Counted from the stretch's first letter, positions 37,403 through 49,351 are shown. The stretch: DNA of 64,000 nucleotides from Aquilaria yunnanensis (GCA_039654915.1 CM077594.1:19529001-19593000); one strand, 5' to 3'. Translations and numbers: made by a program. The notes: a model not told the origin generated them from the letters alone.

Positions 37403-40400
37403 TTCATGCACAACTTAGCCCCTGGCCCATTCGGGCCCAATTATTTAACCATGCAGAGGAATTCCACAAAGGGGGCGTTTATTCCTTATTAAAACATATG
37501 GGCATGAACCCTAGGACATTACTAGTACTAGCTCATTAATTAGTTACTTAAAGGTTTATATTGTGCTCTCTCGGAAACAAGCTAGTACTTATGCGGAACT
37601 TGTATGTTCATTTCAAGCTCATTATCAAACATAGCCAAGTACATGCACGCTAACCAAAACACCAAATCAACCTTTGAAAACGTTGTTTATCATGCACATG
37701 TTTTTCATAATCAAGTGTAGGCTTATAAACATACAATTATACAAATCCATCATCAACATTACTTAGGCCCAAAATGTTCATGACCACCAAAGGTCCAACA
37801 GTCTATATATAAGCCATTAACACATATTGTGGCCAAAAGTTCTTAAAGTCCATTTTTATCATAGGTTTGGTCATTTAGACAAGACCAACATCATAGCACA
37901 TGTGCAAACATGGCAAACCACACAAAGAGCCAAAGAACACACTTTCCACCTTAGAGACTTTGTTCCCACAATCTAGACTCCAAGTCCTGCACATAAAGTC
38001 CACACTTATTAGCTTGTTACACAAGCAACCCATAACACTTAGAATACTTAGAATATTGAGCAAGAACATATGTACATACACAAACCTTTTTGCCAACAGA
38101 AAGAGTATAAAATACTCTTGATTTTAATGTCTCTCTAGCATTTTCCTACATAAAGTAGAAAAGGCGGGTGAGTAAACTTAGTAAGGATTTCATATGGCTC
38201 CCATGGCCTAACATGGCACAAGTATATATTGGAAATGTTAGTGTTGTGCCCAAAAAGCCAATCATTAGATGATTGTATTTTTACACATTGAGTCATGATA
38301 TTTTATTGAGGCATTAATCCAGCAATTTTGTTTGTTGTTTTGTTTCTGCGTAATGTAATAAACATAATTGTAACCCTAGAATAATGATATTCTTAAACGT
38401 CCCTAGTCTAGTATTATTGTGGAGCGGGTTGCAATAATACATAATGACTAACATATGTGGAGACTAATATGAGATATGTAGTCTACATATGGGTACAAGT
38501 TGGAGAACTTGTGTGCTGGACCGACCCACCATGAGAACACTTCATGGATCGTTATATGAGTGTCATAAGTGATTCTCATAGTGATCATGGTATATGTAGT
38601 CCTTCGACCTAAGATCATCAAGGTTCCCTACATGTGAGTCACATACTTTGATACTTTCCTTTGTTGCTCGTAACTGAGTGAACTTGAAGAAGGTCATTGG
38701 GTATGTCACATATCATGCGGAGGGATTTGTATGATCAAGATGGGATTTGTCCCTCCTATGTAACGGCAGTGATATCTTTAGGCCCCTTGATAGAGTGAGA
38801 CTTAGAAAATGCATGGCCATGCTCCGATGAGTTGATATATGATATCAATGTTGTCAGTTTAAGTTGGTCTACTCGGTAATCAAGAAACCAAAGATTGGGC
38901 TATACGAGAGTGACACATTCCATGTCTCGTGCTTAGTCTTGATATCTTGGACAAAGGGACAATGGCATATATCAGTGATGATCATAAAGGTTTAGTCGAT
39001 TCACCGACAATCTTGTCACTTGGGTAGCAATGATGTGTTGCTAGACACCGCTCATTGCTTATGATCATAAATGTGATTTATAATCATTGCCAACATGGCA
39101 AGAACCTATTGGGTCGCACACATAGAGCTATTTGGATCATTAGAGTGCATGGGCTAATTATTTGGGTTATGGTTTCACTTTAATTTCGTATTAATAATGG
39201 GCCAAGGAGTTGAGCCATTATTAAGCCCGAAATTAAATCCTAATTGGATTAGGGCTTTGAAACCCATTAGGCCTGGAAGTTGAGTCTCACTATAAATACA
39301 ACTTTTAAGTGAGAAATTCGCAGGTCTCCTTGCCCTAGCCTCCCAAAAGGACAGCCGCACTCTTCTCTTTCAATTCCTTGGAGGACGCAAGCTAGCATTG
39401 CGAGCGCAAGAGAAACGCATCTGCCAGGACGTGGTGGAAGCGTGGTGATCCCGAGAGGCTCGTGTGGATACCATAGAGAGCCTGAACACGTCAACTGTTC
39501 AGGTTTTGTGATTCGACTCTATAGTTGAGTGAGATATCTCAACCGAAAATTAGGTATGAAATTTTCGAACACCCGGTTTACCCCGTTTCACTTGGATCCT
39601 GGAGGGTTTCGGTTAAATTTCGCTGCGCTGTTTGGCTCCCGAAACCCAACAGGAAAAAATATATTCCATGCTCCTGCAAAGAAAACACTAAGACAAAGAA
39701 AACATAAGATACATACATATAACGATAATAATCATAATTGAGGTTAGCATGCATATCCAAACATAGAAGCACACAAACCATTTAACATCATATCCCTCCG
39801 AAGGGTAGAGAAAGCATGATCCATATTTCTCATTTCTTAGGTTAACCATATTATTAATTCATTTTAAAATCTGAGCTCTTTATGCTTGGAAATTGAGTTG
39901 GCCGACTCAATTCCTAATTGTAATGCTTGCATGGAGCTAGCTAGCATAGAGTTGCCTAAGAAAAAAAACATAGCCATTCTTAGGATCACATGGCATTCAA
40001 TATCCATCACCGCCCGAATACTCAAAGAGTATAAGAATCCTTACCACAAAACCCTTAGCAACTTTGTTGCCTGAAAGCTTTTGAAGCTTGTTTTATGCAC
40101 TTTTCCTTGCTTGTTTGTAACTAGAACTTAATTTCTAGCTTGAGAACCTACAATGGCCCAAAATTTAGCAAGTATATTCTTGCATTACCATAGCTCAAAA
40201 GCCTACATATACCAAGAAAACTTGGTGGAACACACAATACCTCAACAAAGGATGTACGGCCGAATTTGTGTTGCTTGGTGTCCTTCAAGCTTGTTCTTGA
40301 CTTTTCTTCAAACTGCCACTTGATTCCTTGTCTTGGATGGCTTTAGAAGCTTATGTGTACCAAGAACACAAGCTTCAGACACAAAAATGCCAAGAACAAT

Positions 40401-41201
40401 ACTTGGCCGAAACTCCTCTTGGTTGATGGTTTCCAGAAATGTCTCATTCTTTCAATCTACTTCTTGATTCTTACTCGTGGTATTCTTAAGAGTTTGTAGA
40501 CACCAAGAACACTTGGTAAAAGCTCAAGGATGCTCAAGAATTAGTCTTGGCCAAATATAGAAGGAAGAAGAAGTTTGGAAGAGTGTTTGAGAGCAAATGT
40601 AGAGAGAGATTGAAGAGAGACTGTAGAATGTGTTGAATGAAGTTTGGAGGAGTAAATGAGAGTGTATTTTGGGTAGTATGGATGAAATTTGAGGGGAGAG
40701 AATGAGGGAGATCATGTGATTCACATGGCAGTGATTGGGAGATAAAGTGGGAGACAAATTGGAAGACTTTGGTGAAAGTTAGGAGAATTTGTCAAAAGTG
40801 GGGGACAAGTAGGTGAAGGAAGGAATCCTAAGTGATGAGTTGGAATGGAGGTGGATTAAAATAATGGGAAATGGAGGGAGGTGACAGCCATGGCATCCAA
40901 TGCCTTCAAAATTGGCTAATTCCCCCCTTAGCCCCTCGATTTCTCGCATTTGGGAAATTGAGCCCAACCACCAAAAGTCCCCTTTGTCCAATTGAGTCCC
41001 TCACTTTACATTTTCATCATTTTACTTTGTGTAAGCCAGGTTTAAATTCTAAGAATGTCCAACACTCATCATACTGCCCGATTCCACTAAATTTAGTATT
41101 TCCCAAACTCAATGAGCTTAATTCCTAATTTAGAAAAATTCTTAAGCCCTAAAACCTCAAAGCCTGATGCTTAATTACTTAGGATTTTTCGGGCATTACA
41201 A
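37403..41201 (-). mobile_element. Second solo LTR in RT gene, itself interrupted
   Basis: Flanked by catct at 37398-37402 and 41202-41206; joining the flanks restores the RT reading. On the minus strand it begins about TGTAATGCCCG and ends about TTGTGCATGAA, so the terminal TG...CA is slightly eroded. Net length without the copia LTR at 38236-39651 is about 2.4 kb. A minus-strand ccttactaagtttactcac phrase (about 38170) has counterparts in the solo LTR near 34370. Confidence 0.7.
38236..39651 (+). mobile_element. Solo copia-type LTR with TSD
   Basis: Starts TGTTAGTGTTGTGCCC, ends CGAAACCCAACA, 1,416 bp, with ggaaa at 38231-38235 and 39652-39656. A TATA box (TATAAATA, about 39291) about 360 bp before the end gives plus orientation: long U3, short R-U5. 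No internal domain follows, so it is a solo LTR. A truncated, opposite copy lies at 25949-27059. Confidence 0.85.
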
Positions 41202-41206
41202 CATCT

Positions 41207-41800
41207 ATTCCCTTAATGTGCCAACACTTGTTTTAGGTATCCCACATGATCCTGTATGTTATTGCTATACACTAGAATGCCATCAAAATAAACAACAACA
41301 AATTGCCTATAAAATCACATAAAACATTATTCATAAGTCTTATAAAAGTGCTAGGTGCATTAGTCAAACCAAAGGCCATTACCAGCTGCTCCTATAGACC
41401 AAGTTTTATTTTAAAAGCTATTTTCCACTCATTCCCCTCCCTTATTTGAATTTGATGGCATCTACCCCTTAAATCAATCTTAATAAATATAGTAGAACCA
41501 ACCATACAATTCATCAAGCTTACCATCAAGTCTAGGGATAGAGTCCCTATACCTATGATCATGCTGACTAGCCAACAATCTATGCACATATGCCATGATC
41601 TATCTTACTTGTGCACCAAGGGCATTGGCACTGCACATAGACCCACACTCTCACTCACATAGCCTTCAACAAACTAGTCTTCTACTTCTCATTGAATCTT
41701 CTTACTTTCCTTGGGTTTTGTCTTATAAGTAGGCCTATTTGGTATTAGTGGTCTTGGAATCAAGTTAATCTACTATTCAATGCCTCAGATCGAAGGCAAC
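41207..41800 (-). pseudogene. gypsy reverse transcriptase, N-terminal and catalytic part
   Basis: The minus strand, from 41800 down, reads a decayed GIE..INLIPRP block, then EGYVSESVGLCAVPMPLVHK, GSTIFIKIDLRGRCHQIQI, EWKIAFKIKLGL, MAFGLTNAPSTFIRLMN: the start and palm of Ty3/gypsy RT. The region that should hold the YVDD-type motif is decayed (about 41290). A 65-codon open stretch is at 41589-41392. Confidence 0.85.
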
Positions 41801-42229
41801 CATTTAGGCTCGTCAGGGAACTCATTTTTAGAGTCATGTAACAAAGAAAAAACAACACAAAGGAAAGGATAGGTTAGCTCATTCATAGATAGAAAAGAAA
41901 AACCTTAAAAAGTAAAAGAATCACTGGTCTTTGTGGTCAAAGGGCTTGTCTCACAATTTTGATCTTTGCCAAGTGACACTATTTTCTTTTCTCAACTTTC
42001 CTTTCTTGTTTTTCCCATGGGAACTCATCACTCACTTTCTTCTCAATTCTTTTCACCTTTCCATACCTGTTGGTTATTTTGTTAGCTTTCCTCCTAGATT
42101 TTTCTCTCAGGCTTCAACTTTCCTTTCAAATTCTTTTCTCTCTTCCTTACTTTGTAATTTTCTTTAATCCTCTAGAACTTGATGGGCTAATAGTGGAAGT
42201 AATGTAACTAACCTGTTTTGGTAAACAGA

Positions 42230-42550
42230 AGGGAATAGGTTCTTATAGTCATCATGTGTCACATTTCTATCAAATTTTCATGGTCTACCAAGAAAAACAT
42301 GGCATGCTTGCATGGGAATCCCATAATGCAATACATTATCTTGACAGGAACAAATTTTACAAGTAAAAACTACCTTTCTTTTCACCTTCAGCTCACCTTT
42401 ATCACTTAGCCACTATAATGTCTAGGGTTAATGGTGTTTATGCATAGGTAATTACAACTTCTACACCAAGGTAGTGTTGGCCATATATGTGCAACTCCTA
42501 GCATCTATAATGAGGCTATAGACTTTGCATCCGATTCAGAACCATGTATG
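42230..42550 (-). pseudogene. gypsy aspartic protease-like region
   Basis: Minus-strand text carries YMANTTLV, WLSDKGELKVKRKV, MQACHVFLGRPW and the following FDRNVTHDDYKN, the block between gag and RT in plant gypsy elements. The catalytic DTG/DSG triad is not visible, having decayed or been lost to a frameshift. Confidence 0.65.
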
Positions 42551-42669
42551 AAAGAAGTACTCTCTTTGATCCAACTCTTCTTTAGCTTGCATATTAAGAG
42601 CTCTCCTTGCACCTAACAAATCTCCAATCTTTAGTGGCTCATTTCTTATAGGAATGTCCTTTAGTGGGG

Positions 42670-43660
42670 GCATTAGCACACAAGGTCATCATCATCAAGT
42701 TCGTCTTCATCCTTGTACATAATTTTTTCGTCCTTATTAATATATAGGACCTTTTGATTAGCATAGTCCTGGGCATAGTGTACCTTGCCCCTACTTTTGT
42801 AGTATACAAAGTTATGAGCTCTTTTGGCAGTTTGGGGTATAGGGTTACTTTTGCCTTGTGGAGGTGCCTTTGAAACTTTACTTAGGCCTACCTCTGGCCA
42901 TGGCTTAGGTAGCTCCTTCCTCGCCTCCTTGGCCAAACCTCCTTTCTAACTAGAACTTACTCCATGTACAATCAGAGATACCCTTGCCCTTTGAATGATC
43001 CTTTTAGCGTTGTTGGTTTGGTGTTAAAGGTTAGCCATGTCCATATTATCCACCATCTTCACTCTATTAGCTATCTTGGGGTTAAGGCCATTCAAGAACC
43101 TGCCATGGTAGCTTCTTTATCCTATACAATATTGACTTAGATTAAGGTCATCTCTAGCTACTTATCATAGTCTTCCATAAATCTAGCGCCTTGTACCAAT
43201 CTTTGTAGCTTTTGGTGTAGGTCCCTATGATAATAGCTTGAAATAAGCCTCTTCCTCATCAAGGCCTTAAGTTCTCTCCAAGTCCGATTAGGCTCCTCTC
43301 TATTTATATGCCTTGTGATCACAACCTAGTTCTACCACACAAGAGTATAATCAATGAATTCAATAGTGGCTATCTATATCTTCTTTTCTTCTGACTATTG
43401 ATGGCAACCAAAGATCATCTCAATCTTTTATTCCTACTCCCAATGGAGCTTAATGGAGCTTAATTTGTCATCAAGCTTAAGTTGACCATGGAATAGGGAA
43501 ATGTTGACCTTAATGGGGCTTAAGTTGTCATCAAGCTTGGGTGCCCCTCCCCTTGGTAACATGGATAGTTGTTGGCTGGTGCTCCATATGTCATCCTCCC
43601 CATTAGACTCTTCTTCCTCCTTAGGTGCATTATCCACCCTATACATGGGGTTGTTCCTTC
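42670..43660 (-). pseudogene. gypsy gag remnant
   Basis: In 42936-42673 a decayed zinc knuckle (VYYKSRGKVHYAQDYANQK, where the usual Cys residues became Tyr/Ser) is followed by an acidic tail rich in Asp and Glu. Upstream (about 43350-43190) lie gag-core phrases such as EEPNRTWRELKALMRKR and SYYHRDLHQKLQRL, in separate frames with stops. The far upstream open stretch (43646-43434) has an acidic, low-complexity N-terminus. Confidence 0.65.
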
Positions 43661-43728
43661 TTTAAATCTTGGCTGTGGGCTCCTATTAGGTGGACACTTG
43701 GGTGCTAAGCTTGACTCCAAGTCATAAG

Positions 43729-44200
43729 AATCATTATAGGACTAGGCAACATGTTAAAGGGCCCTATCCGGGTTAATTCCATGCCTTTCCCACAAAACTT
43801 GTGTTAAAATGAGTTCCAAGGCATGAATAATCCAAAACATACTTAAATAGTCTAAAACAAACTTAAATGAAGTAGGCAAATGAGAAATGACGCTGAATAG
43901 CCCATGAGGGGTCCATAGGTGTACCCCTCATATGCCATGGGGATTCTTGGCCGTGCATGGTCCTTTTCTATCAAGGTTGCTCATGAACTTCTATTATATG
44001 AATCCAGGCTCTAAAAGGGCTAGAATGTAGCTAGTTCAAAAAGCTAGATGCATTGTAATCCCCCAATGGATTGAAAAGTGCCACCATGTGTCCGTGGAAT
44101 GCCTCCTTAAGCTCTTGGGTTCTCTTTCTAGTCAATGGTCCAATAGAGATCCTGAACAGATCTTTAAAGGCTACTAGATTTTTATAAAAAATACCATTCT
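43729..44200 (-). mobile_element. Diverged 5' LTR of minus-strand gypsy element
   Basis: Counterpart of 32575-33060; see that entry. The divergence between the two indicates an old insertion, consistent with the three later insertions it has received. Confidence 0.65.
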
Positions 44201-44398
44201 CGAAGATTAGTCATGGTATCAGGAGTCTGTATACTCCTTCGATTATGGACTTCCCCTAAGTCAAGAAGTTGTACATCAACCAAAGAACTCCTCAAAATAG
44301 GGGCCAATGACTTCGTCTTTGCCCCAGACATCTACAAAGCCAAGCAACGGGGGAAATAGGTGATGAATGCATAGGCCACCAATTCATCCAAGGATGAA

Positions 44399-44740
44399 TA
44401 AACAAAAAAAAAACCTCTGACAAAGCCACATACCGTCATAAGCAGAAAGAGGAAAATTGAGAGCCTGAGAAAATGGTTTCAGAAAAAAATAAAGAATTGG
44501 AAAAGACTCAAAGATGTACTGAAAACCTTGAAGTGTTTTGGATGGAGAAGATAAAACTTGAAATTCCAAAAAAAACAAACCTTTAACAAAGCTACGTTAA
44601 CTTCATAAGCAGAAAGAAGGAAAAGTGAGAGCCTTAGAAGACGGTTTTAAAAAAACAAAGAACTGGAAAAGACTCAAAGACGTATTGAAAGCCCTGAAGT
44701 GTTTTTAATGGATAAGATAACATTTGAAATTCCAAAAATT
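44399..44740. repeat. Two-copy ~170-bp tandem duplication
   Basis: 44399-44570 and 44573-44740 share aacaaa, cataagcagaaaga, gaaaagactcaaaga and gaaattcc words in the same order, with moderate divergence. Confidence 0.7.
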
Positions 44741-44744
44741 GGGC

Positions 44745-45383
44745 AGAAAACACAACCAAAGCTCTTCCAAACTAAGAGTCCGTCTTGAGGAACGATACTT
44801 CCATCTAGTAGTTTATTAACACATGGCAAACATTGTCAAATAAAAAAGAAAATGGTAGGAACCCTTCCTTCCATTCCCACCTTAAGGGACCTTTTAATAT
44901 CCAAATGGGCTTGTGGGCCTAGAAATGAAATCTAGCCCAATGGAAAGGATAAGAATAAAAATCTGTTGAAACATAGGCCTAAAAGCAACTATAAAATAAG
45001 CCCACCTAGTGCACTCCTCAAAAGAAGAGGAGATTATGGGTTGATCGTTAACTAGGAAAGAAACATAGAAGGAGATCCCCATGATCTCAAAGATTAAGCA
45101 CACTAAGAGGGAAGCTCATCCCCCATGATCATGGCATCCAGATCCTACAAAAAGCAATGGAGCCAGAGGAGTCAAGTACGTAAAAAAATACGCTCACTTG
45201 AACAAGCATCCGACTATCTACTATCACTGACTTAAGTATCAGAGGATCTTCCCTGAGAGCACATCCTGGGTCCTCTAACATTGTCTTTGTTTGTAGATGT
45301 TCAGCCATTAAGTCGATCTCTAAGAGTCTCAAGCTTCCACTTAGCTATTCAAATATTAGTGAAATTAAATCAAAGGTTTCTAG
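44745..45383. other. Spacer left of the young LTR element
   Basis: Short open frames (about 67-69 codons, minus strand) without a recognised domain; likely retroelement debris. It holds the target site gtatg at 45384-45388. Confidence 0.4.
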
Positions 45384-45388
45384 GTATG
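45384..45388. repeat. Target-site duplication, left copy (gtatg)
   Basis: Matches gtatg at 63981-63985, directly after the 3' LTR. Confidence 0.9.
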
Positions 45389-45951
45389 TGTTGACACCCA
45401 ATTTCGTCCGACATTCATTAATTAAAAAAATATTAAAGAAATTAATTAATTAAATTAAATTAAAAATTAAAAAAAATTAATAATATATAACAATTAGTTT
45501 ATGGGGCATTTTGTTAGTTTTAAAACAATATATATGTGTGTGTGATAAAAAAACATAATAATATAAAAATAATTAATAATAAAAAAATAAAAAATATCTT
45601 ACCTGCTCTCTTTCTCGATCCTTCTAGGGGGAATTATTAATTGGGAGAGGATCTTTCACACGGCTCTCTCTTCTCGCCCTCTCCAGAAGCTTCTCTTCCC
45701 CCATTCTTATCTGCTCTCGATCCCACTCTCTGAGAGAGCGAGCTGACAACAGAGCTCCTTCTCATCTTCCTCTCCTTCTCACCGACTCATCTCTGGCTCT
45801 CTCTAAAAACAACTCTCTCACTCTCCTCTCCCTCTGACCTTCGCTATCTCTCTCTTCAGCTTCGCTCTCTCATCTTCCTACTCTCACGATCACATCGCTT
45901 CTCCCTAAGCCGCAGCCCCACCTCCACCACACCAAAAGCAACGAAGAAACA

Positions 45952-46200
45952 GAGTCTCCCTGTTGCGAGAAAACTCATACCAACAAAAGGTGCGTGGACC
46001 AAAGAGGAAGACGATCACCTCATCGTCTACATCCGAGCCCACGGCGAAGGCTGCTAGCATTCCTTCCCCAAAGCTGCCGGCCTCCTCTGCTGCGGGAAGA
46101 GTTGTCGTCTCCGCTGCATCAACTATTTGAGGCCCGACCTCGAGCGCGACAACTTCACGGAGGAAGAAGACGGGCTCATCATCAAGCTCCGCAACCACCT
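45952..46200 (+). pseudogene. Captured R2R3-MYB fragment (broken) in 5' LTR
   Basis: The plus strand reads [11 protein letters not shown], then after a one-base shift [20 protein letters not shown], a stop where the second R2 Trp belongs, [19 protein letters not shown] and [20 protein letters not shown]. This is the R2 repeat and start of R3 of a plant R2R3-MYB, closest in wording to subgroup 4 (MYB4-like) repressors. Two of the three R2 Trp are lost (one to a stop, one to Cys), and R3 stops at about 46200, where unrelated sequence starts. It cannot encode a working DNA-binding domain. The donor was presumably a host gene captured before the LTRs were duplicated. Confidence 0.85.
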
Positions 46201-46651
46201 GACTTCTTCTCACAGAACCCGAAATCTTCCGTACATGGCTTCCTTCGACCCTTTCGGCGCCGACGGCCGCACCTTTTCCAACTACGGCTCAACCTTCCCC
46301 GCAGAAGGCGACGTTTCCGTCGATCACGTAGCCTCTTCTCCGGAGATCTTGGGCTTCGACGTTTCCCGTTCAGCCATCGCGCCCGATCACCTTGTCACCA
46401 GTCCACCAGCCACCCTGTTCTCCGTTCTGCCCGGCCTCCCCCATAGACGCCATCTATGCCTCGTCACGCTCGCCTCGTTCCTGCGCCTCTTCTGCCACCT
46501 CGCCTTGCACACACTGCCGTCGTCCACCGCCGCTCTGGCCACGCTCTCTCCAGAGCCAGCCCCCCTTGGCTTGTCAGCCGTCGCACCTCGCCTACCCTGC
46601 TGCCGTATTCCTTTGTTGCACGAGGAAGAAGACGCGTTTATAAACTGTTGA
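46127..46651 (+). pseudogene. 174-codon chimeric frame in 5' LTR; second captured fragment
   Basis: This open frame starts inside the MYB remnant ([10 protein letters not shown]) and at about 46234 passes into a different text starting [18 protein letters not shown] and containing [16 protein letters not shown]. That part looks like the N-terminus of a plant protein, with its own ATG; its style reminds me of clathrin light chain N-termini, but this is weak. After about 46400 the frame becomes Pro/Leu/Ser-rich low complexity, and it ends at INC before the AT-rich LTR part. No evidence of function; identical frame in the 3' LTR. Confidence 0.45.
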
Positions 46652-48129
46652 CCAAGTCAAAGACTTTTTTTGTCTTTTTGGGTAAAAATTCTTGTTTAGC
46701 CCCTAGTTTTATTTATTTTATCTATTCAAGTCACTAACCCTTTTCTTTTTGCAGATCAGCCATTGACAGCATTTTTTTTTTTATTGTTTGTCTGATTGTT
46801 GTTTGTCTGATTGTTTTATTGTCATTTGATTGTTTGTCTGTTTGTCATTTGAATGTTTGTCTTCCGTTAAACCCACATAAAATATGAACAACTTACCGCT
46901 GTTAATTACAAACCAATACATTAGATGACGTGGAAGAAGTTATATATGTAATTATTGTGAAAAATTTGGAATAAGAAACTGATTAAAGAGAAATCATGGT
47001 AATATGCTTTGAAATAAAGAATCAATTGAGAATTAACAACCAATACATTCCAAATATAAGATTTTTACATACATGATATTATATATGTAGAATATCACAA
47101 AAATATACATTAATATGTATATGTATATTTATGCATAAGTTAATAATTCTACCTTTGATATTCTTCTATATATTTATGTATTTGTTTTGTATAAATTTGT
47201 CTGTATATTTCATATATATTTGTCAAAATTCATATATTGTGCATATTTGTACATTTGTGTTTTTACAATTTCTACGCACATTTTTGTACATTCATGTTTG
47301 GTATGATATTTATTTATACATATATATATTCTACAATTACCACGTACATAAAAGTATAAGCATCTTTTGACAAATTAATTTCTTTGTGTGTATATATATA
47401 TATATGTGTGTATGCATGATAGATTTTAATATGTGTTTAGTCTGCATTAGAAAAATATATAAATAAAATTTTTTCTTTAAATAGATAATTATAATATAGA
47501 ATTATACACTTGTGCCAAGTTTTATTTTAATAAAATAGAAATAAAGTTCACGTTCCCAAATCAAATGAATACAAATTTATTAGACACAATGTACTTATCA
47601 AATATAGGTGTAATAGTTTGTTAGACACAATGTACTTATCAAATATAGGTGTAATAGTTTGTTTTTTTATGAACCATAATTATATAACTCTATTTACCGT
47701 TTCAAAAAAAAAAAAAACAAAAGGGTATCATGGTCATAAAAATAATATGTTGAGATTTTTCACCCATAAATTCACATGGATCAATTAAAATTTTATTTTA
47801 TTTCAATTTTGAGTTGGATTTTTTTTACGTTATATTTTTCTATCATTAAAATGATTAATTTGGGGTAAAAAAAAATATATACCATAAAAATAAAAATTAT
47901 ATGTACTTTGAATCTATACATATTTACTTTTTTATAAAGAAAATAATTTATTAAAATTTTTCATCTCTTATTAATTCAAATTCTAATTTTATTTAATATT
48001 AATAAAAATTTTATCTAAAGAATTACTTTACATTTTAGAAATTATGGATCAAATTATTTTAGTTAACCGTAGACTTTAAAATATTGATGCTACAAAAATT
48101 CAATAATTAAATTAAATTTTATTAATTTC

Positions 48130-48335
48130 CATATCCGGATGATCCGGCAGGATCTACGGTTTGGAAAGTATCAACAATTTTTTTTTAAATTAAATAAAAA
48201 GATAAAAATCCATATTTTTACGATATGGATTAAAATTTCATCAAATTCCGTGTCCGGGTGACTCGGCAGAGTCCATGGTTCGGAATTAAATCTTCCGTGT
48301 CCGGCTGACTCGGCAGAGTCCATGGTTCGGAAGTA
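48130..48335 (+). repeat. Three hairpin units in LTR with the same GGCA loop
   Basis: GATCC-GGCA-GGATC at 48141-48154, GACTC-GGCA-GAGTC at 48260-48273 and again at 48307-48320. All stems pair perfectly though two inner base pairs differ between unit 1 and units 2-3. Each is followed by ggttcgg/ggtttgg. Confidence 0.75.
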
Positions 48336-48609
48336 TCAAATTTTATCCAAATAAATTACCAAAAATCCACATTTCAACATAATTCAGTTAAAATTTTTAT
48401 TTTTTTTAAAATTAATTGAAAATTATTTAAAAGCAAAGCAAAACAAAATTAAAATCAACTATGGTGCCAATTTTGGGCGCTATAACAAAGTTGTTTTAGC
48501 GTAACCGTACTCCCGATTCCCGAACTCTTGCAGACCAATTTTAAGGTGACCAATCGACCTAGGTAAACGGATTGGTGGCGACTCCAGAAAACCCGACGTT
48601 GCCACAGCT

Positions 48610-48627
48610 TGGCGACTCCACTGGGGA
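48610..48627 (+). other. Primer-binding site (tRNA-Arg-like)
   Basis: TGGCGACTCCACTGGGGA starts three bases after the 5' LTR. From memory of plant tRNA-Arg (ACG) 3' ends it would pair with two mismatches; other tRNAs fit less well. Ogre-type elements are known to use tRNA-Arg. Confidence 0.7.
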
Positions 48628-49351
48628 ACCTGGTTAGTGAGTCAAGCCTAAAAGTTGATTTATTTTGTTCTGTTTTGTTTATTTTTATGTGGATTTATAT
48701 GTTATATTTACTTATTCTAAACATGCATAATGCATTCACAAAATGAAGCTCTATACCCGAGCTTCCTTAAATCAAACACGATTCTTTCTAAGCGGAATTG
48801 GTGTTGCTGTCCTTGTGAGGCCACGGTCTCCAAGCCTTCATCGGTTTCAAAGTAGCAAAGTAGTGTATTGCCTTCTGAGACGGTTAGTCTCTGCATGGGC
48901 CCACGAAAAGCTACGACTCGAATTAATCCATTCCTTACATTAACCCTAGAGGGTAAGGAATCGGGCCGTCACTATGATTTAGTGACGGGATTCGGGAACT
49001 ATCCCTTGCCTTTTTGATAAGCCACCTTATGCATATAGAACTCCCCACTTAACCATAGAACTGACCATAGAATTTCTACCATTTTTACCAACACCATAAG
49101 CATATCCTTGTTATGCTGTGTTGTTACTATACACTTTTCTTCGTATGGTTTTAACTTGTTTATCCATAATACTTCATGAATTGTTAATTACTATTTAACT
49201 TGTTAATAACCTTATTTTTCTTTTGTTATACTTCCGTTCTGTGCAATTATTCTTCATGCATCAAAACCACGCATCAAATTATGCTAACTTTTTGGTCTTT
49301 ATAATGACAACTAAAAGTTTTGAAGTTCTACGATAATGGATAAGCAAACTT
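48628..49351 (+). other. Leader region of the LTR element
   Basis: No coding domain. A 66-codon frame (48743-48943) is unassigned. Confidence 0.5.

Larger units (their letters stand above)
33073..44200 (-). mobile_element. Old Ty3/gypsy element, minus strand, twice interrupted
   Basis: Read on the minus strand, the usual order is preserved: LTR (44200-43729), gag with a decayed zinc knuckle, protease-like region, reverse transcriptase, RNase H, integrase core, integrase C-terminus, LTR (33060-32575). All frames carry stops and shifts. Two solo LTRs interrupt it: 33473-35957 inside integrase and 37403-41201 inside RT. The phrases VSATFSAFDLSLFD at the integrase end and FGLTNAPSTF in RT are typical of plant Ty3/gypsy, probably a chromovirus-like lineage. 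Confidence 0.85.
45389..48606 (+). repeat. 5' LTR (3,218 bp)
   Basis: AT-rich ends enclose a GC-rich block (about 45610-46650) that contains captured coding fragments. Other contents: a gtttgtctgattgtt microrepeat (about 46785-46860), an exact 41-bp tandem duplication at about 47580-47661, three small hairpin units (48130-48335) and a PBS-like word in U5 (48576-48586). Open frames in the AT-rich part are by-products. Confidence 0.95.

Noticed and set aside
45905..46213. 102-codon minus-strand frame in each LTR (also 61278-61586)
   Set aside because: It is the antisense of the MYB fragment; its translation has no domain and its openness follows from high GC.
47131..47370. 79-codon hydrophobic frame in LTR (also 62504-62743)
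   Set aside because: Made of T-rich, ATA-rich low-complexity DNA; Phe/Ile/Tyr bias explains the membrane-like look.
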